A DNA stretch of 47,105 nt, from the NCBI GenBank assembly GCA_025934915.1, contig JAICWG010000014.1, positions 1 to 47,105 on the forward strand, given 5' to 3'. The position numbers were made by a program, and so were the translations under genes. Below the pieces are notes generated by a model, which was not told the DNA's origin, searched no databases, and saw nothing but the letters and a program-made list of their open reading frames with translations. Of this stretch, positions 32,636-40,371 are shown in pieces (position 1 is the first letter of the stretch; every line of letters begins with the position of its first letter). Source of the stretch: Nitrospira sp. GTDB taxonomy: Bacteria; Nitrospirota; Nitrospiria; Nitrospirales; Nitrospiraceae.

Positions 32636-34084
32636 TCATCGTGACAGCGAACCACTGTTGACTGCCTGTGCGGCCAGTTTGCTGTGTTTCATCCCATACG
32701 CGACATACACGAGAATGCCAATGATCGTCCATACCACAAAACGGATCCATGTTGCCCATGGCAAACCAGCCATTAGGTACAGACATGCCGTTATGCTCAA
32801 AATAGGCACGAGAGGCATCAAGGGAATGCGAAAGGGCCTGGGCAGATCCGGCTTTGTGTACCGTAGCAGCAGGACTCCAAAGCAGACCAACACAAAGGCA
32901 AAGAAGGTCCCAATGTTGGTCATATCGGCTGCATCCCCTATCTGAAAGAACGCTGCAAGAATTGCGATGGCGACTCCGGTCAGAATGGTTGCGCGATGCG
33001 GGGTCCCAAACCTGGGATGAACCTTGGATAGTCCAGGGCTTAAGAGTTGATCGCGCGAGATGGCAAAGAAGACGCGGATTTGTCCCAGCATCATCACAAC
33101 CAATACGCTGGTAATGCCCGCCACAGCACCGATAGCCACAATAGCGGCGCCCCATTTGAACCCCACGAGACTAAGCGCTTCGGCCACCGGGGCATGAATA
33201 TCAATTTGGGTTACCGGGACCAGACCGGTGATCACTGCCGCCACGGAAATATAGAGCACCGTACAAATAGCCAGCGAACCAATGATACCGATCGGAACAT
33301 CTCGTTGAGGGTTGCGGGCCTCCTCGGCAGCAGTAGAGACAGCATCAAACCCGATATAGGCAAAGAAAATGATGGCCGCCGCGGCTCGAACGCCCTCGAA
33401 GCCGTTCGGCATGAAGGGTTTCCAATTATCGGCGTTGACAGCGGGAGCCCCAACCGCGATGAAAAAGAGAATCACCCCAAGTTTGAGGAGTACGATCAGA
33501 CCGGCTACGCGCGCACTTTCTTTAATTCCTATCACGAGGAGGACCATGACCAACAATACGATGATCGCAGCTGGAAAATTGGCGATACTTCCCTCCGGAC
33601 CACCCGCCCAATGCGGTGGATTGGTTGCCCAATAGGGCAGTTCCAGACCCGCGAGCTTCAGTAATTTGTTGAAATAGCCCGACCAGCCGATGGCAACCGC
33701 CACGCACGCGAGACCGTATTCAAGGATCAGATTCCACCCCGTAATCCAGGCAAGAAACTCACCCAGCGTGGCGTAAGAAAATGTGTACGCTGACCCCGCG
33801 ACCGGGATCATCGCTGAAAATTCGGCATAACACAGTGCGGCTAACGCACAGGTGCCGCCGGAAAGAATGAAGGAGAGAATGATTCCCGGTCCCGCTCCAG
33901 GCCTGTGCTCATCACCGACTATGGCGGTACCGATCAGGACGAAAATGCCGGTCCCAATAATTGCGCCGATCCCAAGCGCCGTGAGATCCCAGGCTGTCAA
34001 AGTTTTCTTGAGGCGATGCTCCGGGTGCTCGGCGTCGGCCAGGATTTGATCGATGGGTTTCGTTCGGAAAAGTCGGCTGCTCAC
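32636..34084 (-). CDS. APC-superfamily amino acid permease
   Basis: This is a 482-residue inner-membrane transporter with about 12 helices. The first helix carries the APC substrate-binding motif GIGAIIGTGIFVLIG, and FFAYIGFDAVSTAAEEARNPQRDVPIGI marks the fifth to sixth helix region. Overall it resembles the cationic amino acid/YfnA-type branch. The substrate is not decided by sequence. The start is GTG at 34082-34084 with GAGAGAG upstream. It converges with the Pro-rich gene. Confidence 0.9.
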   Translation of the reverse strand: MSSRLFRTKPIDQILADAEHPEHRLKKTLTAWDLTALGIGAIIGTGIFVLIGTAIVGDEHRPGAGPGIILSFILSGGTCALAALCYAEFSAMIPVAGSAYTFSYATLGEFLAWITGWNLILEYGLACVAVAIGWSGYFNKLLKLAGLELPYWATNPPHWAGGPEGSIANFPAAIIVLLVMVLLVIGIKESARVAGLIVLLKLGVILFFIAVGAPAVNADNWKPFMPNGFEGVRAAAAIIFFAYIGFDAVSTAAEEARNPQRDVPIGIIGSLAICTVLYISVAAVITGLVPVTQIDIHAPVAEALSLVGFKWGAAIVAIGAVAGITSVLVVMMLGQIRVFFAISRDQLLSPGLSKVHPRFGTPHRATILTGVAIAILAAFFQIGDAADMTNIGTFFAFVLVCFGVLLLRYTKPDLPRPFRIPLMPLVPILSITACLYLMAGLPWATWIRFVVWTIIGILVYVAYGMKHSKLAAQAVNSGSLSR

Positions 34085-34204
34085 AGTCTCTCTCGAGCCC
34101 AGCGTGCCAAGATTCGTTGTGGTGAGATCAATTCGCTGAGGTCAAAGGATGGCAAGAGACCACCGGAGCCTGTTGGTTGGGATTGTTGGAATGGTCCAGA
34201 GAGA

Positions 34205-34945
34205 TCATGTATGCATCCGACGAGCCGCGCGTAGCAGGGCTTCAAACAGCCGACGATGGACCGCATGCCGTTCGAACAAGAATTCCGGGTGCCATTGGAT
34301 TGCGAGTAGAAACCGATGCGCGTGGGATTCGATTGCCTCTATAATCCCATCGGGCGCCACGGCACTTGCCTTGAGCGACGGAGCGACTGTCTTGACCGAT
34401 TGGTGATGGGAACTATTCACCATGAGCCTTCTCCTTGCAACCACCTTGTTCAAGAGGCTCTTAGGTGTCACGGTCACCGGGTGAACGACATGAACCGCTT
34501 TTGCTTTTTGACGATGATCCAACGCGCCGGGGACTTGTGCGGAAATGTCCTGATACAGACTTCCTCCACAGGCAACATTCACGGTCTGCATTCCTCCGCA
34601 GATTCCCAGAAGCGGAAGATCCCGTTTCCTTGCTTGATGGACTAACTCCAATTCAAAGTCGGCGCGGCGTTCGCTCACGAGCGGAAATTTGTAGCGCTGA
34701 TGCTCTCCATAGAGACGCGGTGAAAGGTCCGGTCCGCTGCCCGTGATGAGCAACCCATCGACACGGTCAAGAAGCCGTCGTCGGGCAGACGGTTCCGTTA
34801 CTAAAGGAAGGATCAGAGGAATACCGCCAAGTTCTTCAACGGCACGAATGTAACGGGCCCGCAAGAAGTAGGTTGGCTCTGGCCCGCCCATATCCTTCCT
34901 GTCACCGGCATTGAAATCCGAAGTCACACCGATGACAGGCTTCAT
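34205..34945 (-). CDS. Gamma-glutamyl-gamma-aminobutyrate hydrolase-like class-I amidotransferase (C26 family)
   Basis: This 246-residue enzyme of the PuuD/peptidase C26 type hydrolyses gamma-glutamyl amides. The nucleophile is C116 in LLGICGGMQ, and the dyad partners are H219 and E221 in IQWHPEF. GSGPDLSPRLYGE near residue 70-81 and SSHHQSVK near 178-185 are family-typical. I take ATG 34945, although a TTG at 34951 is also in frame. The start sits at the stop codon of the preceding gene, indicating coupled translation. The true substrate is unknown. Confidence 0.85.
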   Translation of the reverse strand: MKPVIGVTSDFNAGDRKDMGGPEPTYFLRARYIRAVEELGGIPLILPLVTEPSARRRLLDRVDGLLITGSGPDLSPRLYGEHQRYKFPLVSERRADFELELVHQARKRDLPLLGICGGMQTVNVACGGSLYQDISAQVPGALDHRQKAKAVHVVHPVTVTPKSLLNKVVARRRLMVNSSHHQSVKTVAPSLKASAVAPDGIIEAIESHAHRFLLAIQWHPEFLFERHAVHRRLFEALLRAARRMHT

Positions 34946-34947
34946 AC

Positions 34948-35340
34948 TCAATGCGCAGGGTCGTTCATCGGTGCTGGTGTGACCGGCGTCTCAGTATTTT
35001 CGGCTGCAACGCCCAGGAAACGGACCGGACGATCGCCGTTGAGATGTTCCGGAGTAATGACATAGGTCCCGAACATGCTGGGGATCCAGATACTTTTTGC
35101 CGTTGGTTCACTGAATCCTGAAAAAAGATAAGCGAGACCTCCGACGATTCCGCCTCCAATGGCAAATGCTGCTTTAAACGGAAAATACAAGATCGTCGCT
35201 GCAGCTGAGGCAGCTCCCATGCCAGCCCCAGCAGCCGTCCCTTGTTGTGTGTCAGCGGACGACGACTGACTCCAAGCCGGTGCGACAAGTATCGAACAGT
35301 AGGTGATGACAACGATGAGAACCACGATTGGGAGTCTCAC
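34948..35340 (-). CDS. Exported glycine/alanine-rich protein of unknown function
   Basis: The protein has 130 residues if started at GTG 35340, which has AAGGAG 9 nt upstream. The frame is open to 35385 but without a ribosome site. A signal peptide (RLPIVVLIVVITYCSILVAPAWSQ) is clear. A Gly/Ala-rich hydrophobic stretch follows (about 38-75, GAGMGAASAAATI...GGGIVGGLAYLFSG), probably a membrane hairpin or glycine zipper. Then comes a short polar domain (WIPSMFGTYVITPEHLNGD). I do not recognise the family. It overlaps or abuts the C26 hydrolase gene. Confidence 0.65.
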   Translation of the reverse strand: MRLPIVVLIVVITYCSILVAPAWSQSSSADTQQGTAAGAGMGAASAAATILYFPFKAAFAIGGGIVGGLAYLFSGFSEPTAKSIWIPSMFGTYVITPEHLNGDRPVRFLGVAAENTETPVTPAPMNDPAH

Positions 35341-35460
35341 GTGAAGCGTCTCCTTCCTTTTCAAATCGACAACGATGGGATGCATGAACGATCATACACT
35401 AGTCCCGGCATGCGTTATAACAAATTCGCTGCTGAATGCAACCCCCTATGGACTTCGACA

Positions 35461-35931
35461 TTAACAGGATGATGGCACCGAACGATCAGGGACCAGATCC
35501 AACTCTCCCAAGATGTAGGTGAGAACATAGTCTACGCGATTGCCGGCCTCCTGATCCAATTCGATCGTCAATTCATCGGCTCGGATTCGCTGATTTTCTT
35601 GGGCCAGCCCCATCTGCAGCCTGAGATCGAGTTTGCACCAACAAACAGCTTGTGCAAAGAAATCCGTTATGCGTTCTTGGTAGTGAGGATGCTCACGGGG
35701 GTCGAGTGTCGTCAAGGTTTTCGCGAGTCGATCAGCAAGGCGCATTTTCTGTCGAAGAACCGACAGTTGATCGATCCCCATCTCGACAGAGACCTGAATG
35801 CCCGCTTTCCAACTCCGTTTTTTCACGTTGAACACACAGGCCAGCACGTCGGGTTGTCCCTCAACCGACTCAGGCCCGAAGAAGAGCGTGATTCGATAAG
35901 ATGGGACGTCTCGAGTTGATTCTGGAATCAT
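35461..35931 (-). CDS. Hypothetical protein
   Basis: This 156-residue soluble protein starts MIPESTRDVPSYRITLFFGPESVEGQ and ends DLVPDRSVPSSC. The frame is open to 36225, but that would overlap the divergent M24 peptidase gene, so I take ATG 35931. The ribosome site is weak. The sequence looks alpha/beta with a helical middle (QLSVLRQKMRLADRLAKTL). No family is recognised. It shares the 72-nt divergent spacer with the peptidase gene, so the two may be co-regulated. Confidence 0.6.
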   Translation of the reverse strand: MIPESTRDVPSYRITLFFGPESVEGQPDVLACVFNVKKRSWKAGIQVSVEMGIDQLSVLRQKMRLADRLAKTLTTLDPREHPHYQERITDFFAQAVCWCKLDLRLQMGLAQENQRIRADELTIELDQEAGNRVDYVLTYILGELDLVPDRSVPSSC

Positions 35932-36003
35932 AGGGTGCCTATTGTACCATGAATCACACGGAGACTTGAGGGCTTGATTGACGCCCCTGTAAGATAGGAA
36001 CCC

Positions 36004-37206
36004 ATGAGCGACGTGGCCCACCAAACGCAGATCGTTGTGATCCAAGAAGCACTCCGGGGCATGGACACGGTAGATGGATGGCTTTTCTACGACTTTCGCG
36101 GCAGTGACCCGCTCGCTTATCGGGTCTTGCTCCTTGATCCGACTCAACATGTCACGCGTCGCTGGTACTATTGGATCCCTACGTCTGGAGAACCGGTCAA
36201 ACTCCTTCACAGGATCGAACCGCATATGTTGGATGAGTTACCCGGTCAGGTTCAGCAGTACGTCTCGTGGGAACAACAACGTCTGTTATTGGCCTCCATA
36301 TTACGAGGTCCACGGCGAATCGCCATGCAGTATTCACCGTTCAACGCTATTCCGTATCTGTCCAGAGTTGATGCAGGTACTGTCGAGTTGATTCGAAGTT
36401 TTGGGCTCGATGTGGTCTCATCAGCCGATCTTGTCCAACGATTCGAGGCAGTTTGGACAGATGAGCAACTGGAATCCCATCGGTACGCCGTGACGACACT
36501 CAGGAACATCGTCGACGAGGCCTTCTTCCATGTGGTGTCTTGTCTCACCAACGAACGTCCATTATCTGAATATGACCTACAACAGTTCATTCTCTCACGC
36601 ATTCGCGATGCGGGCATGACGACCTCCAGTGCTCCGATTGCAGCCGTTGATGCCCATAGTGCTGATCCCCATTATGGGCCGACTGAGTCAGGCTCCTCAT
36701 TGATCACGCGAGACAATTTGGTTCTGATTGATTTATGGGCGAAACAAACGGCACCGGGCTCGGTCTATGGGGATATCACCTGGACAGGCTATACCGGCAA
36801 GCAGGTGCCGGCAAACCAGCGCATGATCTTTGAACACGTTCGGCGTGGGCGCGATGCGGCCCTATCGTTTGTCCAGGATCACGTGGCTACAGGCCGATTT
36901 CCTTGCGGATGGGAAGTTGATGATGTCTGCCGTAATACGATTCGAGCAGCGGGCTACGGCGACTTCTTCATTCATCGAACCGGCCACTCGATTGGTGAGG
37001 AGGTTCACGGTAATGGCGCCAATATCGACAACCTGGAAACTCAGGATAGTCGTCGGCTCCTGCCGAGAACTTGCTTTTCTATCGAGCCGGGAATCTACCT
37101 CCCGGGAGAGTTTGGGATTAGGAGCGAGCTTGACGTCTATATATCGGATCGAGAAGCCGTCGTGCATGGCTTACCACTTCAAACCGAAATCATGTCTCTT
37201 CTCTGA
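36004..37206 (+). CDS. M24-family metallopeptidase (Xaa-Pro aminopeptidase-like)
   Basis: This 400-residue protein has an N-terminal creatinase-type domain (about 1-150) and a C-terminal pita-bread metallopeptidase domain. The five metal ligands are D243 (VLIDLWAK), D257 (VYGDITWTG), H328 (HRTGHSIG), E361 (SIEPGIY) and E375 (IRSELDVYI). H335 in the EEVHGNG loop is a likely catalytic residue. AGGA lies 4 nt before the ATG. It probably cleaves X-Pro or similar peptides in the cytosol. An IS30 remnant starts about 20 bp after its stop, and the gene itself is intact. Confidence 0.9.
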   Translation: MSDVAHQTQIVVIQEALRGMDTVDGWLFYDFRGSDPLAYRVLLLDPTQHVTRRWYYWIPTSGEPVKLLHRIEPHMLDELPGQVQQYVSWEQQRLLLASILRGPRRIAMQYSPFNAIPYLSRVDAGTVELIRSFGLDVVSSADLVQRFEAVWTDEQLESHRYAVTTLRNIVDEAFFHVVSCLTNERPLSEYDLQQFILSRIRDAGMTTSSAPIAAVDAHSADPHYGPTESGSSLITRDNLVLIDLWAKQTAPGSVYGDITWTGYTGKQVPANQRMIFEHVRRGRDAALSFVQDHVATGRFPCGWEVDDVCRNTIRAAGYGDFFIHRTGHSIGEEVHGNGANIDNLETQDSRRLLPRTCFSIEPGIYLPGEFGIRSELDVYISDREAVVHGLPLQTEIMSLL

Positions 37207-37230
37207 TCTTTCACTTCTTGAGTTCTAACT

Positions 37231-37241
37231 CCAAGTGCAAC
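37231..37241 (+). repeat. Left terminal inverted repeat of the IS30 remnant
   Basis: CCAAGTGCAAC matches the complement of 38170-38180 exactly. It lies 24 bp after the M24 peptidase stop codon. Confidence 0.7.
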
Positions 37242-37261
37242 ACTGCAAGCCCTGATGGGTT

Positions 37262-38187
37262 ATGAAGGCGGTGTTGGGGCGCACCCCCAGCACCGTGAGC
37301 CGCGAATTAGCCCGCAACACCACACGCGGCCACCCCTATCGCACCTGCACGGCACAGACGCAGGCCGCTGCCCGAGCCCGTCAGCCCAGGCGATCGCGGA
37401 AACTTGCGGACCCCTGGCTGTGGCAGTACGTCCAGACACAGCTGACGCAGGGCTGCTCGCCCGAGCAGATTGCGGGACGTCTCCGACACACGTATCCTGA
37501 CGACATGAGCAAACACCTCTCGGCCGAGACCATCTATGTCGGCCTGTATGTGCTGCCACGCGGAGCTCTGCGGAGCGAGCTGTTGGCAGCGTTGCGTCAG
37601 GCACGCAAGGCACACCAGCCTCGGGCACGAGGAACAGACCCCGCGGCCAGATCCCCCATATGACGCCCATCGCCGAACGTCCCGCCGAGGTGGCCACCCG
37701 CACGGTACCGGGCCACTGGGAAGGCGACCTCATCAAGGGGGTGCGCAATAGGTCGGCTGTCGGGACTTTGGTGGAGCGGACGACCCGCTTGGTTATCTTG
37801 GCCAGAATGGACGGGACGGATGCGAGAAGTGCCCGAGAAGGCTTCACGAAGAAATTTCGGCATGTCCCCGCTCCACTGCGGAAAACTCTGACGTATGATC
37901 GGGGCAAAGAGATGGCCGAGCACGAGCTGTTGTCGCAGCGGCTCGCGCTCCAGATCTTCTTTGCCGATCCGCATGCGCCGTGGCAGCGTGGCACCAACGA
38001 GAACACCAATGGCCCGCTGCGCCAGTACCTGCTCAAGGGGACAGACCTGTCCGGTTATACCCAGCGCGAGTTGAACGCCATCGCCCAGCGATTGAACACG
38101 CGCCCGAGAAAATGTCTCGACTTTGCCACTCCCTTGGAAGCCTACGCGCAGGTGCGCCTTCCTTCACCCGTTGCACTTGGAACTTGA
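37262..38187 (+). pseudogene. IS30-family transposase, 5'-truncated and frameshifted
   Basis: Two frames make up one transposase. The first (37262-37663) starts inside the helix-turn-helix (LGRTPSTVSRELARN) and ends by a stop after frame loss. The second (ATG 37660-38187, but readable back to about 37630 as NRPRGQIPH) continues with ERPAEV...GHWEGDLI. The catalytic DDE residues survive in the second part: D in EGDLIKG, D in TYDRGKE, and E in GTNENTNGPLRQY. Joining the frames needs a -1 shift (or a base change) near 37625-37640. With about 40 N-terminal residues also missing, it is most likely inactive. The last codons run into the right inverted repeat, as is usual for IS30. Confidence 0.82.
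38170..38180 (+). repeat. Right terminal inverted repeat of the IS30 remnant
   Basis: GTTGCACTTGG is the exact complement of the left repeat and overlaps the last transposase codons. Confidence 0.7.
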
Positions 38188-38222
38188 AACCGCTCATCTG
38201 AACATTCTACTTTGACCCTTTC

Positions 38223-38252
38223 TTGACACCACATCTAAGAGACGGCTAGATT
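38223..38252 (+). promoter_or_regulatory. Sigma-70-type promoter for the TatA-like gene
   Basis: A perfect TTGACA at 38223-38228 and TAGATT at 38247-38252 are separated by 18 nt. Transcription would start near 38259, about 40 nt before the ATG at 38299. The IS remnant ends about 35 bp upstream of it, so the promoter is intact. Confidence 0.65.
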
Positions 38253-38298
38253 CATTCATCCGGCAAAGTTGCCTTCCTAATCACATGCGAGGCCGTAC

Positions 38299-39093
38299 AT
38301 GTTCGGCACAATGGGTTTCTCGGAACTCATTATCATTCTGGTCATCGTGCTGATCATTTTCGGAGCAGGCCGTCTGCCGCAGATAGGCGAGGGTGTCGGC
38401 AAGGCATTGAAAGGGTTTAGAAAGGAAGTCAACGAAGCTCCCCAATCCGCTTCGGGTCAGGCCGAACAAGAAATCGGGCAATCACAAGTCATTCAGACTC
38501 CGACTCATACCGCAGCGACGCCACTTCCGAATGCGGGATCATCGCCAGTGACGACTAGGCCAAACACTCCCTATGTCCCTGGTCCGGAACTGACGCCCGG
38601 CACCACCGCCTCATTGCTGTACAACACAAGCCTCCAGACTCCGCAAACGTCGGTTCCTTCCCCGAATCAAACATCGGCCGCCAGCCCTGTGCTGTCGATG
38701 GAGAAGCGGGCTGCCGCTCCCCCTCCGAGGGCTGACGCTTCGTATCCACCTTTACCGGCTGGTTCCCAAGCAAAAGCGACCACCAAACGCTCTTCCGCCA
38801 TTGTGAACAAAGATGCGGTGGCTCGCGTACAAGCGCAACAGGCCGCGCTCAAAACCAAAGTGATACAGCCAGCAACGATTGTATCGCCCGATGATCTGCA
38901 GCACCTCGGTGAAGGTCTTGGAGAAGTCGTGCGAACGTTCCGGCAAGCCGTGACCGATGTCCGCAATAGTGTCGATCCGCAAATGTCTACGATTCAGGCT
39001 GAAATGGATGCGGCCAAAAATGAAATTCAGCAATCCATCGAAGCGGCTAAAGAACTACCACCGGTGCAAGAGGATCCCCAGAAATCTGCGTGA
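38299..39093 (+). CDS. TatA/TatB-family protein with a repeated amphipathic-helix motif
   Basis: This 264-residue protein begins as a normal TatA/B: a short N-terminal membrane helix (residues 7-21, FSELIIILVIVLIIFG), the hinge GAGRLP, and the amphipathic helix QIGEGVGKALKGFRKEV (28-44). A long Pro/Ser/Thr linker (about 47-165) follows. The C-terminal domain (170-252) contains LQHLGEGLGEVVRTFRQAV (200-218), strikingly like the first amphipathic helix, then a helical segment. TatA is normally 60-90 residues long. It probably takes part in twin-arginine export. GAGG precedes the ATG. No tatC is adjacent. Whether it acts as TatA or TatB is unclear. Confidence 0.85.
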   Translation: MFGTMGFSELIIILVIVLIIFGAGRLPQIGEGVGKALKGFRKEVNEAPQSASGQAEQEIGQSQVIQTPTHTAATPLPNAGSSPVTTRPNTPYVPGPELTPGTTASLLYNTSLQTPQTSVPSPNQTSAASPVLSMEKRAAAPPPRADASYPPLPAGSQAKATTKRSSAIVNKDAVARVQAQQAALKTKVIQPATIVSPDDLQHLGEGLGEVVRTFRQAVTDVRNSVDPQMSTIQAEMDAAKNEIQQSIEAAKELPPVQEDPQKSA

Positions 39094-39097
39094 TGCT

Positions 39098-39616
39098 TCA
39101 CGAGGGGTTTCGACTTCGATTCAAGGCCTCAACCAGCCCGACCAGTTGCTCCTGCACCTTTTTATCCAACTCCATGAACTGAATGCCCATGCCTGGAAAC
39201 AGAAGGTATCGCTCCGGCTTGTTGCGGACCCAGGCGACCTTCGCCTTCGCTTTCAGCTTGTCCCACGGCCGATCCGGAAGCGCAAATTCGACCGTCAACT
39301 CGGTATCCGGACTGAGAGGAGCACCACTCTCGATGAAGAGCCCGCCGCCGCCAATTCCCCCGGTTAGACTGTCGAACTGCTTTCCTTCCGGCGTCGTATA
39401 TCGGACCTTCAGGGCGAGAGGCGCGCGGGGCTGCGCACGACAATGGGCAAACCGGGCATCTTCACCGCTGACAAGTACTCGCTCGATGATTGCACCCCAT
39501 GACATACTGCCTAAAAGCTGGTCCGAGGCGTCGTGTACGTTGATCGTCTCTCGCCCAGAATCAACAATGAGAGATTTCCCCTGATGCCCCGCAGTGGAAA
39601 CGACAGGAAACGTCAT
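39098..39616 (-). CDS. PilZ-domain-like protein (paralogue 1)
   Basis: The protein has 172 residues from ATG 39616 (AAGGGA 8 nt upstream; the GTG at 39634 is less likely). An N-terminal module of about 55 residues (TFPVVSTAGHQGKSLIVDSGRETINVHDASDQLLGSMSWGAII) precedes a PilZ-like barrel. The RxxxR motif is present (RAQPR), but the second c-di-GMP motif, normally D/NxSxxG, reads GGIGGGGLFIES. FPGMGIQFME is seen near the end. Binding of c-di-GMP is therefore uncertain. It shares its layout with the next gene upstream. Confidence 0.8.
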   Translation of the reverse strand: MTFPVVSTAGHQGKSLIVDSGRETINVHDASDQLLGSMSWGAIIERVLVSGEDARFAHCRAQPRAPLALKVRYTTPEGKQFDSLTGGIGGGGLFIESGAPLSPDTELTVEFALPDRPWDKLKAKAKVAWVRNKPERYLLFPGMGIQFMELDKKVQEQLVGLVEALNRSRNPS

Positions 39617-39667
39617 AGAACCATCCCTTTTCACTTTTTCGGGGTGAGCCTAAGTCATGAACGGAAA

Positions 39668-40189
39668 TTAGGCTGCTTGACCCATGTTCTGGATTGATTT
39701 CACCAACTCGTGGATTCGATCGCGGACATCCTCCGCTATCTCAGTGAACCGTACCCCCATTCCAGGACTGAAGGTATATTGGTCGGCTTTCGGACAGATC
39801 CAGGCTACGGTTCCTTTTGCCGGCATCCATTCCTCGGATTTCTCCTGAAACGAGAACTCCATGACCAATCTGGTCCCTACAGGAAGAGGGGATTGGCTTT
39901 CGATAAATAACCCTCCGCCACCGATACCACCTGCTCGACTTTCGAATCTCGGCCCCTCTGGACTGTTGTAGCGCACCCGGAACGTGAGCGAAATGCGAGG
40001 CTCTGTCCGGATTTCTTTTTGAATAAACACCTTCCGATGGTAGGCGAGAATTTGATCGATGACGAAGTCCCAGGATAGGCTGCCAATTACATCCCCATTA
40101 ACACCCAACAGGATGACCATTTCCCGTGTCGCATCAAGTTCGATGGCTTTGCCTTTGTGCCGAAGACTCGATGAAACAGGGTACTTCAC
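39668..40189 (-). CDS. PilZ-domain-like protein (paralogue 2)
   Basis: The protein has 173 residues from GTG 40189 (GGAGG upstream). The frame is open to a TTG at 40270, but a good promoter lies inside that extension, and the GTG start makes the protein the same length as its paralogue. The N-terminal module (KYPVSSSLRHKGKAIELDATREMVILL...GSLSWDFVI) matches that of paralogue 1. The barrel has RTEPR (RxxxR) and the altered motif GGIGGGGLFIES. FSPGMGVRFTE closes it. The two genes are a tandem duplication, 51 nt apart. Confidence 0.8.
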   Translation of the reverse strand: MKYPVSSSLRHKGKAIELDATREMVILLGVNGDVIGSLSWDFVIDQILAYHRKVFIQKEIRTEPRISLTFRVRYNSPEGPRFESRAGGIGGGGLFIESQSPLPVGTRLVMEFSFQEKSEEWMPAKGTVAWICPKADQYTFSPGMGVRFTEIAEDVRDRIHELVKSIQNMGQAA

Positions 40190-40219
40190 AAACCCTCCAT
40201 CCGAGAGACGCACGAGGCA

Positions 40220-40247
40220 AGTATAGCGCGGCGTTTCTGATTGTCGA
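40220..40247 (-). promoter_or_regulatory. Sigma-70-type promoter for the PilZ pair
   Basis: On the minus strand TCGACA (40247-40242) and TATACT (40225-40220) are separated by 16 nt. Each is one base off consensus. Transcription would start near 40213, 24 nt before the GTG at 40189, ruling out the longer TTG start for this transcript. Confidence 0.65.
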
Positions 40248-40311
40248 GAAAGACGGAGGATGCTAGACAAAGAGAGGACGAGAACTATCTGGCTGGATAA
40301 AGAGACCGATT

Positions 40312-40342
40312 CGACCCCCTACGAGTTATAAGTTAGGGGTCG
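40312..40342. repeat. Inverted repeat downstream of clpX
   Basis: CGACCCC at 40312-40318 pairs with GGGGTCG at 40336-40342 around a 17-nt AT-rich loop. The octamer CCGATTCG occurs just before and just after it (40307-40314 and 40343-40350). It lies 30 nt beyond the clpX stop. It may end the clpX transcript, but no proper T-run follows. Confidence 0.4.
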
Positions 40343-40371
40343 CCGATTCGTTTATAGAATTTTGACAATTG

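Larger units (their letters stand above)
37223..38188 (+). mobile_element. Decayed IS30-family insertion sequence
   Basis: An exact 11-bp inverted repeat, CCAAGTGCAAC at 37231-37241 and GTTGCACTTGG at 38170-38180, bounds two IS30 transposase fragments. Imperfect matches extend the repeat outward by about 8 bases. Only about 20 bp separate the left repeat from helix-turn-helix codons, so the 5' part of the transposase gene is deleted, and the frame is broken near 37625-37640. No target-site duplication could be made out. The base composition is more GC-rich than the flanks, which suggests foreign origin. Confidence 0.8.
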
